Of a stretch of 21,845 nucleotides of DNA, positions 1-7,891 are shown in pieces. Every line of letters begins with the position of its first letter. Within the stretch, counting starts at the first letter, position 1. The notes under the pieces are model-generated. The model did not search any database and was not told the origin of the DNA. It worked only from the letters and a program-made list of their open reading frames with translations. Source of the DNA: an uncultured Eubacteriales bacterium (GTDB taxonomy: Bacteria > Bacillota > Clostridia > Peptostreptococcales > Anaerovoracaceae); NCBI GenBank assembly GCA_902793875.1, contig CADBFL010000014.1, forward strand, positions 1-21,845, in the 5' to 3' direction. The position numbers and the translations under genes are program-made.

Positions 1-12
1 ATCGTATATCTC

Positions 13-495
13 TTACGCGGCGACCTTTTCGCCTTTGTTCTTCTTTACTGCCGTGATAACGATGCCGATCACAAGACCGATAACGGCAGGCACCACCCAG
101 CCGAGTCCGAGGTCGAAAAACGGGAATATCTTCTGTCCGAGCGCTGTCATCGCAGGGATGTGAAGAGCGTTCTGGACGCCCTCAGGCATGGTCTTCATGA
201 AGTCGAATACCGCAGGAATGAAAGCTCCGAGGCTGACCCACGCGTATACATATCTGCTCTTTCCGAAGGCCTTCTCGCACAGAGCCATGATGATGAGCAC
301 CGTTGCGAGCGGGTAGAGAAGCATCAGCACAGGAATGGCGTAAGTGATGATGGCTGTCAGTCCGACGTTCGATACAGCGAACGAGAAGAGCGTGAACACC
401 ATGGCCCATCCTCTGTAGTTGAGCTTGCCCGGCACCAGCTTGATGAACATTTCAGAGCAGCTCCTTGATGAACATTTCAGAGCAGCTCGTGACAA
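13..495 (-). CDS. brnQ: BrnQ branched-chain amino acid carrier, C-terminal fragment (frameshifted)
   Basis: This is the C-terminal third of an LIVCS-family (BrnQ) transporter, which imports Leu, Ile and Val by ion symport at the cytoplasmic membrane. About 141 residues, from LVPGKLNYRGW to the stop, are true BrnQ sequence with about four hydrophobic helices and a short basic tail (VKKNKGEK). The first 19 residues of this open frame are not a natural start: they read through a 25-base tandem duplication (439-488), and no ribosome site precedes the ATG. Deleting one repeat copy joins this frame to the 452-1405 frame and gives a protein of about 455 residues, near the usual family length. As the sequence stands, this piece is probably not translated on its own. 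Confidence 0.8.
   Translation of the reverse strand: MSRAALKCSSRSCSEMFIKLVPGKLNYRGWAMVFTLFSFAVSNVGLTAIITYAIPVLMLLYPLATVLIIMALCEKAFGKSRYVYAWVSLGAFIPAVFDFMKTMPEGVQNALHIPAMTALGQKIFPFFDLGLGWVVPAVIGLVIGIVITAVKKNKGEKVAA
439..488. repeat. 25-base perfect tandem duplication inside brnQ
   Basis: Bases 439-463 and 464-488 are identical 25-mers that abut with no spacer. Because 25 is not a multiple of three, the second copy shifts the brnQ frame. Both copies encode SCSEMFIK, once in each of the two frames. Confidence 0.95.
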
Positions 496-1405
496 GGCCG
501 ATAGCGGTCTTGAGGCAGGCGAACGTGATCGTGAACGCCAGAACGAAGCTTCCGAATCCTCCGAGGTAGTGGCCCGCGATCTGTGTCAGCGCGATGCCGC
601 CATTGTCCGAAAGCTCGAAAAGTCCTCTCGACTGCGCGCCCATGATTATGGTCAGTATGTAGATCAGCGCCATCAGAAGTCCTGTGAACACTCCGGACTT
701 CAGCGTCTCTCTCGCGACGTCCTCATCCCTGTCGACGCCGAGATCTCTAACGACATTGATGATGACGATGCCGAATGCAAGACCCGCGATGGCGTCCATC
801 GTCCCGTATCCTTCGATGAATCCGTTGAACAGAGCGCCGCTCCTGTATGCTTCGACAGGCTCCACCGATGACATAGGCGCACCCGGTCTGATCAGGGAAA
901 CGATGACCAGTATGGCAAGGAACGCCAGGAAGAGTGGATTTATGATCCTTCCGATCCATGTTGTGATCTTGCCCGGCCTCAGCGAGAAGTACATCACGAA
1001 CGCGAAGAACACGAACGAGAATATGAACTGCCAGAGCCTGAAGTGCGACTCGCCCACAAGAGGCGCGATGCCTGTAGTGAACGATACCGAAGCGCATCTC
1101 GGGATCGCGAAGAACGGTCCGATCGTGAGATAGAGCGCCGCTGTGAATACCACTCCGTACCAGCCGGATACCTTGCTCGAAAGATGGAGCAGGTCGTCGC
1201 TGTGAGTGTTTCCGATGGCTGCCACGGCCAGGATAGGGATAGTGACCGCCGTGATGCAAAAGCCTATTATGGCCGGCCACGAGTTGCTGCCCGCCATCTG
1301 TCCGAGGTGGACCGGGAATATGAGGTTGCCCGCTCCGAAGAACATCCCGAACAGTGTGCTCGCGACAACGATGGTCTCCCTCATCGTCAGTTTGTTCTTT
1401 TTCAT
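452..1405 (-). CDS. brnQ: BrnQ branched-chain amino acid carrier, N-terminal fragment (frameshifted)
   Basis: This is the N-terminal two thirds of a BrnQ/LIVCS branched-chain amino acid:cation symporter. The start is typical: a short basic N terminus, then a first helix with FGMFFGAGNLIFPV, the family signature, followed by more membrane helices. The later TAIGLVTSCSEMFIK segment also fits the family. Translation starts at ATG 1405 after an AAGGAG site about 10 bases upstream. The frame runs into the second copy of a 25-base duplication and stops after ELL, at 317 residues, so the last helices are lost. A weak promoter candidate lies between this gene and recR. Family assignment is firm; whether the allele is broken in the cell or by assembly is open. 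Confidence 0.85.
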   Translation of the reverse strand: MKKNKLTMRETIVVASTLFGMFFGAGNLIFPVHLGQMAGSNSWPAIIGFCITAVTIPILAVAAIGNTHSDDLLHLSSKVSGWYGVVFTAALYLTIGPFFAIPRCASVSFTTGIAPLVGESHFRLWQFIFSFVFFAFVMYFSLRPGKITTWIGRIINPLFLAFLAILVIVSLIRPGAPMSSVEPVEAYRSGALFNGFIEGYGTMDAIAGLAFGIVIINVVRDLGVDRDEDVARETLKSGVFTGLLMALIYILTIIMGAQSRGLFELSDNGGIALTQIAGHYLGGFGSFVLAFTITFACLKTAIGLVTSCSEMFIKELL

Positions 1406-1442
1406 TTTGAGAGTTCTCCTTCCAGTTTTCCTTCAATACCTT

Positions 1443-1472
1443 GTTATCGTAATATTATTATGATTTCCGCAA
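1443..1472 (-). promoter_or_regulatory. Weak candidate promoter for brnQ
   Basis: On the minus strand, TTGCGG (1472-1467) and GATAAC (1448-1443) are separated by 18 bases of AT-rich sequence, just after the recR stop and about 38 bases before the brnQ ATG. Each hexamer matches the sigma-A consensus only in part. The gap is only 72 bases, so readthrough from recR is also possible. Confidence 0.3.
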
Positions 1473-1477
1473 TATTC

Positions 1478-2080
1478 CTACAGTTCTCTTCTTCCCTCCA
1501 TGGCCTTCAGAAGAGTGACTTCGTCGGCGTATTCGAGGTCTCCTCCGACAGGAATGCCGTGGGCTATCCTCGTCACCTTTATGCCGGCAGGCTTCAGCAG
1601 CCTCGCGATGTACATCGCCGTCGCTTCGCCCTCGATGTTCGGGTTAGTCGCTATTATGACCTCCTTCACCTCATCCGAGCTCTGCAGCCTTTCGATCAGG
1701 CTCTTCAGATTGATGTCCGAAGGGCCGACTCCCTCGGCGGGGGATATGGCTCCGTGCAGCACGTGATATGTTCCTCTGAACTCGCGTATCCTCTCCATCG
1801 CCATGACGTCCTGCGGGGTCTCCACTACGCAGATGGCCGATCTGTCTCTCGTCTCATCCGAGCATATCCCGCAGACCTCCCTGTCGGTAAGATTGCCGCA
1901 GACGCTGCAGTAATGAAGGGTCTGCTTTGCCTCCATTATCGCAGATGCCAGAGCCTCGGCCTCGCGGTCGGAAAGGCTCAGCACATGAAAAGCGAGCCTC
2001 TGCGCCGTCTTGCCTCCGATGCCCGGCAGCTTGCCCAGTTCGTTTATCAGCCTGTTGAGGGAACGCGGATACTGTCTCAT
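1478..2080 (-). CDS. recR: Recombination mediator protein RecR
   Basis: RecR works with RecF and RecO to load RecA on single-stranded DNA gaps during recombinational repair in the cytoplasm. The 200-residue length is normal. Visible parts in order are an N-terminal helix-hairpin-helix (LGKLPGIGGKTAQRLA, about residues 15-30), a four-cysteine zinc motif (C58, C61, C70, C73), and a Toprim domain starting near residue 81 (SAICVVETPQDVMAMER) with the conserved GVGPSDI segment. The gene follows ybaB by one base, the standard dnaX-ybaB-recR arrangement, so it is probably co-transcribed and translationally coupled. Confidence 0.97.
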   Translation of the reverse strand: MRQYPRSLNRLINELGKLPGIGGKTAQRLAFHVLSLSDREAEALASAIMEAKQTLHYCSVCGNLTDREVCGICSDETRDRSAICVVETPQDVMAMERIREFRGTYHVLHGAISPAEGVGPSDINLKSLIERLQSSDEVKEVIIATNPNIEGEATAMYIARLLKPAGIKVTRIAHGIPVGGDLEYADEVTLLKAMEGRREL

Positions 2081-2081
2081 C

Positions 2082-2447
2082 CTAGAATCCGAATCCGCCC
2101 ATGCCGCCGAAGCCGCCCGTGATCTTGTTCATTTCGGACTCCTCGAGCTCCGCGATCTGTCTCATCGCCTCGTTTACCGCAGCCATCACAAGATCCTGCA
2201 GCATCTCGACATCGTCCGGATCAACGACATCCTTGTCGATCGTCAGCTTCGTGATCTCTTTCTTTCCGTTCACCGTGACTTCGATGGCTCCGCCGCCGGC
2301 AGTCGTGGTCACTTCTTTTTTCTCGAGCTCCGCCTGGGTCTGCTCCATCTCGGCCTGCATGGCCTGCAGCTGCTTCAGCTGCTTCTGCATATCGCCGCCG
2401 CCCTGTCTGTTCTTAGGCTTCTTTCCGGCTCTCATTCCTTTTCCCAT
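2082..2447 (-). CDS. ybaB: YbaB/EbfC family nucleoid-associated protein
   Basis: This is a small dimeric DNA-binding protein of the YbaB/EbfC family. The 121 residues begin with a basic, Gly-rich tail, then a Gln/Glu/Lys-rich helix (MQKQLKQLQAMQAEMEQTQ), a beta region with the family pattern GAIEVTVNGKKEITKLTID, and a C-terminal helix. It ends in a Gly-Phe-rich tail (GGFGGMGGFGF), common in clostridial members. It starts at ATG 2447 after AGGAGGACAAAA, which gives a strong ribosome site. It lies between dnaX and recR, with 23 bases to dnaX and one base to recR. Its biochemical role in Gram-positives is less well defined than its DNA binding. Confidence 0.95.
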   Translation of the reverse strand: MGKGMRAGKKPKNRQGGGDMQKQLKQLQAMQAEMEQTQAELEKKEVTTTAGGGAIEVTVNGKKEITKLTIDKDVVDPDDVEMLQDLVMAAVNEAMRQIAELEESEMNKITGGFGGMGGFGF

Positions 2448-2470
2448 TTTTGTCCTCCTGTATGTTCCCG

Positions 2471-4099
2471 TCAGTCCTCCATGACCGGCTTTATGCCGAA
2501 GAGGTCCTCGACGTCTTCCATGACTTCGCTTACGCTTATGTCTTCGTTTATTATCCGGGACGTCTCATCCTCGGATATCCCGTTATTGGTCTCGTGCGCC
2601 GCGGACTTTTTTATCTCGCCGCCCTTCAGGCTCACGTATATGTCCGCGCCGAACAGCTCCTTTGCGACGCGGTTTATATCGGCCTTCATGTCCTCTGCGA
2701 AGCTCAGCTTCCCGGGGCTCACCGTCACCGTCAGCTCTCCCGTGTCGAATCCTTCCGCTGCGGAATTCCTCCCGATCAGGCCCATGAAGCTCCTGTCGGC
2801 TGCAGCCATCTCGCGCACTATGAGGTCCCACATCCCGTCGGGGTCTCCGGCCTGTTCTCTCGGAGCAGAGGCTATCATGCCGGCGAGAGCCTCGTCCGCA
2901 GGCACATCGTCGGCAGGCTCCGGCTCCGGCGCAGGAGTCCGTCCGGCGGTCTCCTTCACCAGCCGCGTATCTGCCGGCCTTTCCCTTACGGCCGGGCGCT
3001 CTGCCGCAATGGCCGATTTCGGCGCTGCCAGCCTGACCGCCGCCGTTTCGAGGAGTATCCTCGGTCTTTCCGAATACCTTCCCATGTTGATGTATTCGGA
3101 TATGAGCCTGATGGCCTTTTCGATGAATACGGCATCCACCCCTTCGGCCTGAGCTTTCAGCCTCTCTATGTTCTCTGTCGAGGCTCCTATTATGCGCTCG
3201 GCCTTTCCGACATATTTGACTATCATGAGATCCCTCATGTGCCTCAGCCAGTCCTTGAGTATCTGCCTGGTATCCTTGCCCCTTTTTACGATCTCATCGA
3301 TATATATGAGGGCCTTTCCCGCGTCGTGGGCTATGACCGCTCCGGTCAGCGCCAGGAAGAAGTCCTCTCCCGCGGCTCCCGTGTATTCGAGCACCGACGG
3401 TCTTGTGAGCTCCCTGTCGCCTGATGCGATGCACTGCTCGAGTATCGAAAGCGCGTCCCTTACCGAGCCGTCAGCCCTCGAAGCAATGGTCGAAAGCGCG
3501 TCTTTTGTCGCGGATATGCCTCTCTTCGAGCATATCCTGTCCATGCCGGCGATCAGCTCGTCCTCGGTGACTCTTCTGAAGTTGAGCTGCATGCAGCGCG
3601 AGCGTATCGTCTGCCGGACCTTCTGAGGGTCCGTGGTCGCCAGGATGAATATGGCGTGTTCCGGCGGCTCCTCGAGAGTCTTGAGAAATGCGTTCTCGGC
3701 CTGCTGCGTGAGCATGTGCACCTCATCGATGATGTACACCTTGTACTTCCCGATAGTCGGAGGGTACTTCACCATCTCGATGATGGCCCTGAGGTCTTCC
3801 ACGCCGTTGTTGGACGCCGCATCGAGCTCGATCACATCGACGAACCTGCCTTCGCGTATCGCCTCGCAGTTGTCGCATCTGCCGCACGGAGGCTCATCGG
3901 CAGTTCCCGTGCAGTTGACCGCCTTCGCGAGTATCCTCGCAGTGCTCGTCTTTCCCGTGCCGTGCGTTCCCGAAAAAAGATAAGCCTGACTCACCGTGCC
4001 GGTCCTGATCTGGTTCTGCAGGATCTTTACGATGTGCTTCTGGCCTATTATGTCTTCGAATACTTCAGGCCTCTCGGCCCTGTAAAGTGCACGCTGCAT
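2471..4099 (-). CDS. dnaX: DNA polymerase III subunit tau (DnaX)
   Basis: DnaX forms the clamp-loader ATPase of DNA polymerase III. The start is ATG 4099, with AGGAG seven bases upstream; the open frame continues upstream only through the SRP RNA. The product is 542 residues. Visible parts are Walker A GTHGTGKT (44-51), a zinc motif (C63, C72, C75, C78), Walker B YIIDE (about 122-126), the ATTDPQKV sensor region, the SRC motif (167-169) and a domain III region ending near MRDLMIVKY. A Pro/Ala/Glu-rich linker follows, then a C-terminal domain. An in-frame A AAA AAG heptamer at 2606-2612 could yield a shorter -1 frameshift product of about 505 residues. It heads a dnaX-ybaB-recR operon behind the SRP RNA. 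Confidence 0.97.
   Translation of the reverse strand: MQRALYRAERPEVFEDIIGQKHIVKILQNQIRTGTVSQAYLFSGTHGTGKTSTARILAKAVNCTGTADEPPCGRCDNCEAIREGRFVDVIELDAASNNGVEDLRAIIEMVKYPPTIGKYKVYIIDEVHMLTQQAENAFLKTLEEPPEHAIFILATTDPQKVRQTIRSRCMQLNFRRVTEDELIAGMDRICSKRGISATKDALSTIASRADGSVRDALSILEQCIASGDRELTRPSVLEYTGAAGEDFFLALTGAVIAHDAGKALIYIDEIVKRGKDTRQILKDWLRHMRDLMIVKYVGKAERIIGASTENIERLKAQAEGVDAVFIEKAIRLISEYINMGRYSERPRILLETAAVRLAAPKSAIAAERPAVRERPADTRLVKETAGRTPAPEPEPADDVPADEALAGMIASAPREQAGDPDGMWDLIVREMAAADRSFMGLIGRNSAAEGFDTGELTVTVSPGKLSFAEDMKADINRVAKELFGADIYVSLKGGEIKKSAAHETNNGISEDETSRIINEDISVSEVMEDVEDLFGIKPVMED
2606..2612 (-). other. Candidate -1 ribosomal frameshift site (A AAA AAG) in dnaX
   Basis: Codons 496-498 read ATA AAA AAG, so the heptamer A AAA AAG is in the X XXY YYZ phase, as at the known E. 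coli dnaX slippery site. AAGGG lies nine bases upstream, a possible ribosome-site-like stimulator. A -1 slip reads seven more codons (VRGARDQ) and stops at 2583-2585. I see only a weak downstream hairpin. Confidence 0.4.
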
Positions 4100-4130
4100 G
4101 CGGTGTCTCCTGTCCGGGATAAATTTAAAA

Positions 4131-4267
4131 CGGCGGGCGATCTGCAGTACGCAGAGGCTTGTCTGCGGCACACAGGACAGATCGCTTAATGCTGCTACCT
4201 CTCGGTCCTGACATGGTTCACGGAGCCCTGTTGCGCAGGGCCCCCGCGCACAGCAGGTCACCCGCCG
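4131..4267 (-). ncRNA. ffs: Small signal recognition particle RNA (4.5S type)
   Basis: This is the RNA scaffold that binds Ffh for co-translational membrane targeting. The helix 8 signature is clear: TGAACCATGTCAGGACC, a GAGA GNRA tetraloop (about 4200-4203), then GGTAGCAGC. The two arms form a long rod: ACAGG/CCTGT, CTGCG/CGCAG, GCGGGGGC with GCCTCTGC, and a closing stem CGGCGGG (4267-4261) with CCCGCCG (4137-4131), followed by TTTTAAATTT, which can act as the terminator. It is about 137 nt with no room for an Alu domain, so it is the small type. It lies directly upstream of dnaX, a frequent arrangement. Exact ends after processing are not known. Confidence 0.92.
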
Positions 4268-4281
4268 ATATTAACGTTCAT

Positions 4282-4290
4282 ATTGTACCA
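4282..4290 (-). promoter_or_regulatory. Extended -10 promoter for the SRP RNA
   Basis: The minus strand reads TGGTACAAT, an extended -10 (TGn plus TACAAT, at 4287-4282). It places transcription start near 4275, just before the base of the SRP RNA rod. No good -35 is seen. It overlaps the region just after the stop of the upstream dehydrogenase gene. Confidence 0.6.
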
Positions 4291-4293
4291 CAC

Positions 4294-5664
4294 TTACATC
4301 GCTTTGAGTATATCTCTTGCGACAAATACGCCGCTTGCAGAAGCGTGGGACAGCGAATGAGTGACGCCGCTTCCGTCGCCTATCATGTAAAGCCCTTTGT
4401 GTCTCGTCTCGAGATGCTCGTTGAGGCTGACCTCCATGTTGTAGAACTTGACCTCGACTCCGTAGAGCAGAGTGTCGTCGTTGGCCGTTCCCGGAGCGAT
4501 CCTGTCCAGAGCGTATATCATCTCTATGATGCCGTCGAGTATCCTCTTCGGCAGCACGAGAGAGAGGTCTCCCGGCTCCGCCTTGAGAGTCGGAGTGACG
4601 AAGCTCGATGACAGCCTCTTGTAGTTGGTCCTGCGGCCCCTTATGAGGTCGCCGAATCTCTGGACGATGACGCCGCCGCCGAGCATGTTCGAAAGCCTCG
4701 CGATGCTCTCGCCGTAACCGTTGCTGTCCTTGAACGGCACAGAGAAATGCTTGGATACGAGCAGGGCGAAGTTGGTCATGTCCGTCTGCTTCGCAGGATC
4801 CTCATAGCTGTGGCCGTTGACGGTTACGATGCCGTTGGTGTTCTCGTTGACAACCGACCCCTTAGGGTTCATGCAGAAGGTCCTGACCTTGTCTTCGAAC
4901 TTCTCCGTCCTGTATACGATCTTGCTCTCGTAGAGCTCGTCGGTGATGTGCGAGAAGAGCACCGCCGGCAGCTCGACCCTGACGCCGATATCCACGCGGT
5001 TCGACTCGGTCTCGATGCCGAGCTCATCGCACACGGTCTCCATCCACTTGCTGCCGCTCCTGCCGACCGAGATGATGCACTTTCTGCATGTGTACTCGCC
5101 GCCGTCAGTCACGACCTTATACCCGCCGTCGGTCAGGCTCATGCTCTTCACCGGAGTGAGGAACCTGAAGTCGACCCTGTCCTTCAGTTCATCGTACAGG
5201 TTCTCGAGAACGACGTAGTTGATGTCCGTGCCCAGATGCCTCACCGAAGCGTCAAGAAGCTGCAGCTTGTTCTGCAGGCATATCTTCTTGAAGGTCGAAT
5301 TGGCCGTGGTATAGAGCTTTGTGCCCTCGCCGCCGTGAGACATGTTGATGCTGTCGACATACTCCATCAGGCGGATGGCCTCTTCCTTGCCTATGTATTC
5401 GAAAAGCGTGCCCCCGAAGTCGTTCGTTATATTGTACTTGCCGTCGGAGAAAGCTCCCGCGCCGCCGAAGCCGCTCATGATCGAGCAGTTCTCGCAGCCG
5501 ATGCAGGTCTTGATTTTGTCTCCGTCTATCGGGCATTTTCTTTTATGCAGCTCGTTGCCGGCTTCGAATACGGCCACACTGAGCCCGCGGTCTTCTTTTG
5601 TCAGTTCGTAAGCCGCGTATATGCCGCCCGGGCCTGCTCCGATTATTATCACATCATAGTCCAT
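4294..5664 (-). CDS. NAD(P)/FAD-dependent dehydrogenase (COG2509-like)
   Basis: This is a flavoprotein oxidoreductase of 456 residues. It opens with a dinucleotide-binding fold (DYDVIIIGAGPGGIYAAYE, GxGxxG at 9-14) and ends with the FAD-binding GLYMIGDGSGVTHSLSHA segment. Between them it has a cysteine cluster, C44 then C54, C57 and C60, followed by SGFGGAGAFSDGK, typical of the uncharacterised COG2509 FAD-dependent dehydrogenases. The cysteines could hold an iron-sulfur centre, but that is inference. The substrate is unknown. The start at ATG 5664 has GGAGAGGAGACGAAC before it. It lies 82 bases downstream of the YhgE/Pip module with no clear terminator between, so co-transcription is possible. 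Confidence 0.88.
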   Translation of the reverse strand: MDYDVIIIGAGPGGIYAAYELTKEDRGLSVAVFEAGNELHKRKCPIDGDKIKTCIGCENCSIMSGFGGAGAFSDGKYNITNDFGGTLFEYIGKEEAIRLMEYVDSINMSHGGEGTKLYTTANSTFKKICLQNKLQLLDASVRHLGTDINYVVLENLYDELKDRVDFRFLTPVKSMSLTDGGYKVVTDGGEYTCRKCIISVGRSGSKWMETVCDELGIETESNRVDIGVRVELPAVLFSHITDELYESKIVYRTEKFEDKVRTFCMNPKGSVVNENTNGIVTVNGHSYEDPAKQTDMTNFALLVSKHFSVPFKDSNGYGESIARLSNMLGGGVIVQRFGDLIRGRRTNYKRLSSSFVTPTLKAEPGDLSLVLPKRILDGIIEMIYALDRIAPGTANDDTLLYGVEVKFYNMEVSLNEHLETRHKGLYMIGDGSGVTHSLSHASASGVFVARDILKAM

Positions 5665-5746
5665 GTTCGTCTCCTCTCCTTGCCCTTTTGTTCCTTCATA
5701 TTGACAGCACGCATTTTTGCCGGAGGAGCGCAGCCTCCTGAGATCA

Positions 5747-7891
5747 TCACAGCATTATCTCGCTCTTCGCCTTGCTTTCGGCTATCATCTCGTTCAGTCT
5801 CCTTGCCGGATGGTAAAGCGCGAGCCCGAAGGCTATGGCGAATACGAAAAACAGCATCAGCGTCCCGACGCATTTCAGGTATGTGTCTTCGTACATCCCG
5901 CATATGCATTCGCGCATCGCGTCCATCGAATAGCGGAACGGCATCAGCGGGTATATCACCTTGAACGGCTCCGGCAGGACCTCGACCGGGTATGTCCCTC
6001 CCGAGCCCGCCACCTGGAGCACCAGTATGATGACTCCGGCTCCGAGCCCTATGTTGTCGAGGGCGAAGACCAGAGCATAATTGATCATCGTGAATACTAT
6101 ACCATTGATCACGGAAATAAGCACGAATCTTATCGGATCGAGGCACTGTATGCGCACATACAGCAGATCGCCCAGCGAGACGATGAGCCCCTGCGCGACC
6201 CCGACCATCAGGTAGAGCCCGTATCTGCCGAAGTACCATTCAGTCAGCCTGAGGTTCTGAAGATCGTCTCTCTTCTTCACCTTTACCTTGATCAGGACGG
6301 CCGTCAGAAGAGCTCCGACCCACTGAGCCAGCACCGTATAGAACGGTGCCATCGCCGAGCCATAGGTCTCGACAGGCCAGATTACTCTGGTCTCCATCTT
6401 TACAGGATCAGCCAGGTATCCGGCGAGAGCGGCCTCGTCGTTCGCCGTAAGTCTGTTCAGCCTCTGAAGGAGCTCGTTGCCGGAGGCGTTCGTCAGCAGC
6501 CCCGCTACTGAATCCGCGCCGTCCCTCAGCGATCTGAGGGTCGTTGTCGTCCGGTCTATGCTCGATTTCAGAGTATCCAGAGACTTCCCGTAATCGCCCA
6601 TCGTGCTGCTCAGCTTTGCCAGATCCCGGTTCGCGCCGTTCATGGCAGTCCGGTACTGCGAGAGAGAGTTCCTGGAGTGCTCGAGAGCTTCCTCCAGATT
6701 CGCATCTATGTCGTCCCTGATCATGATCATTATTTCGTCGGACAGAGCGGCCGCCTTGTCCGTGTCAGCAGTTATCTTCTCAAGAGCCTTCCTGCGCTCG
6801 GCCTTGCTCATTCCCTTGTTCAGCGCTTTGAGCTCTCCGGATATCCCCTCAAGGACGGCTGACAGTTCGTCGAATTTGTCGGCGGTGGCGGTGAAGCCTT
6901 CATCTCTGAATATCTTCGAATGGCTGTCCGCATCCTTCTTCATCTCATCGAATCTCGAGACCCATCTGTCTCTGTCCCTGTCTAGGAAGCGCCTGTAAAG
7001 GATATCGCTGCCGCTGATCAGATCTGTTATTACCTTTCTGAAGTCTTTGAAAGCCGCGCTCGAGGATCCTATGTATTCCTTCGCCTCCTTTACGGCCTCC
7101 GTGTCGATGCTTATCCCCGTTCCGAGCTGCTTTTCGGCCTCTGCCAGCAGCCTGTCATTTGCCGAGAGCACATCGCCGGCGCTTCCGATGAAATTATCGG
7201 ACACATCCAGAAGACTCCCCGCCGAAGCCGTAAGTCCGGCCGCCGAATCGGAAAGCACTATGCAGCTGTTTATGTCCCCGCTCAGATCCTCTATCTTTAC
7301 CGACAGGTCCGAGAGCATCTCTGCCGGATCGGTGCCGGTCGACCTTGCAACAGACGACGCGTCCGATACATATGATGCCAGCGTCTCGACGAACATCGAG
7401 TCTATCTGCTCCTGCAGGGCCGTCTTTGCCTTGCCGGTGATCTTCGGCGCGATGGCGTTCTTTTTTTCGTTCTCGTAGTATTTGATCGTCGGATTCGTAA
7501 GATCGCCGTTTGCAAAGCTCATCACATCCGCGCTGAAGTTTTCGGGTATTATCAGGGCCGCGTAATAATCGCCCGCATAAACGCCCTCTATCGCCTCCTT
7601 CTCATCGCTGAGGATATGCCATCCGATGGCCCTGTTGGCTTCGAGAGCCTCTGTGATCTTGTCCCCCACATTTATAGTCAGCCCTGCGGCCGTCACCCCT
7701 TTGTCGCAGCTTACGACCGCGACGGCTATGCGCCCTGTCGCATCGGACTCGTAAGGAGACCAGTTCGAAAAGATGTTGAACCACGCGTAAAGGCAAGGGA
7801 CTATGCAGAGCCCCATTACAGTGATTATCGCCACCACGCTGCCCGTTATCTTTCGCAGATCATGTTTCATTATATTGAGGATGTTCTTCAT
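5747..7891 (-). CDS. YhgE/Pip domain membrane protein (first of two paralogues)
   Basis: A 714-residue YhgE/Pip-family protein. It has one N-terminal membrane helix (about 15-37, ending CLYAWFNIF), then the family's extracellular N-terminal domain (SCDKGV, AIGWHILSDEKEAIEGVYAG, YYAALIIPENFSADV). A long helical, Ser/Thr- and Leu-rich middle follows, and then about five C-terminal membrane helices of ABC-2 type beginning at SYGSAMAPFYTVLAQWVGALL and including QVAGSGGTYPVEVLP. Relatives include phage infection protein Pip and EsaA-like type VII secretion components; substrates are mostly unknown. No ATPase gene is adjacent. The start codon overlaps the stop of the preceding gene by four bases (ATGA), with GAGG seven bases upstream, so the two are translationally coupled. 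Confidence 0.9.
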   Translation of the reverse strand: MKNILNIMKHDLRKITGSVVAIITVMGLCIVPCLYAWFNIFSNWSPYESDATGRIAVAVVSCDKGVTAAGLTINVGDKITEALEANRAIGWHILSDEKEAIEGVYAGDYYAALIIPENFSADVMSFANGDLTNPTIKYYENEKKNAIAPKITGKAKTALQEQIDSMFVETLASYVSDASSVARSTGTDPAEMLSDLSVKIEDLSGDINSCIVLSDSAAGLTASAGSLLDVSDNFIGSAGDVLSANDRLLAEAEKQLGTGISIDTEAVKEAKEYIGSSSAAFKDFRKVITDLISGSDILYRRFLDRDRDRWVSRFDEMKKDADSHSKIFRDEGFTATADKFDELSAVLEGISGELKALNKGMSKAERRKALEKITADTDKAAALSDEIMIMIRDDIDANLEEALEHSRNSLSQYRTAMNGANRDLAKLSSTMGDYGKSLDTLKSSIDRTTTTLRSLRDGADSVAGLLTNASGNELLQRLNRLTANDEAALAGYLADPVKMETRVIWPVETYGSAMAPFYTVLAQWVGALLTAVLIKVKVKKRDDLQNLRLTEWYFGRYGLYLMVGVAQGLIVSLGDLLYVRIQCLDPIRFVLISVINGIVFTMINYALVFALDNIGLGAGVIILVLQVAGSGGTYPVEVLPEPFKVIYPLMPFRYSMDAMRECICGMYEDTYLKCVGTLMLFFVFAIAFGLALYHPARRLNEMIAESKAKSEIML

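Noticed and set aside
2010..3424. Two long plus-strand open frames opposite dnaX and ybaB
   Set aside because: Both are low-complexity shadows (Ser- or Leu/Arg-rich) of well-supported minus-strand genes.
5722..5738. Hairpin GGAGG/CCTCC between the YhgE/Pip gene and the dehydrogenase as a terminator
   Set aside because: The stem is only five pairs and is followed by A-rich, not T-rich, sequence on the minus strand.
4747..5964. A 405-codon open frame on the plus strand opposite the FAD dehydrogenase
   Set aside because: It overlaps a clear minus-strand family member along its length, has no family motifs, and arises from the GC-rich codon pattern of the real gene.
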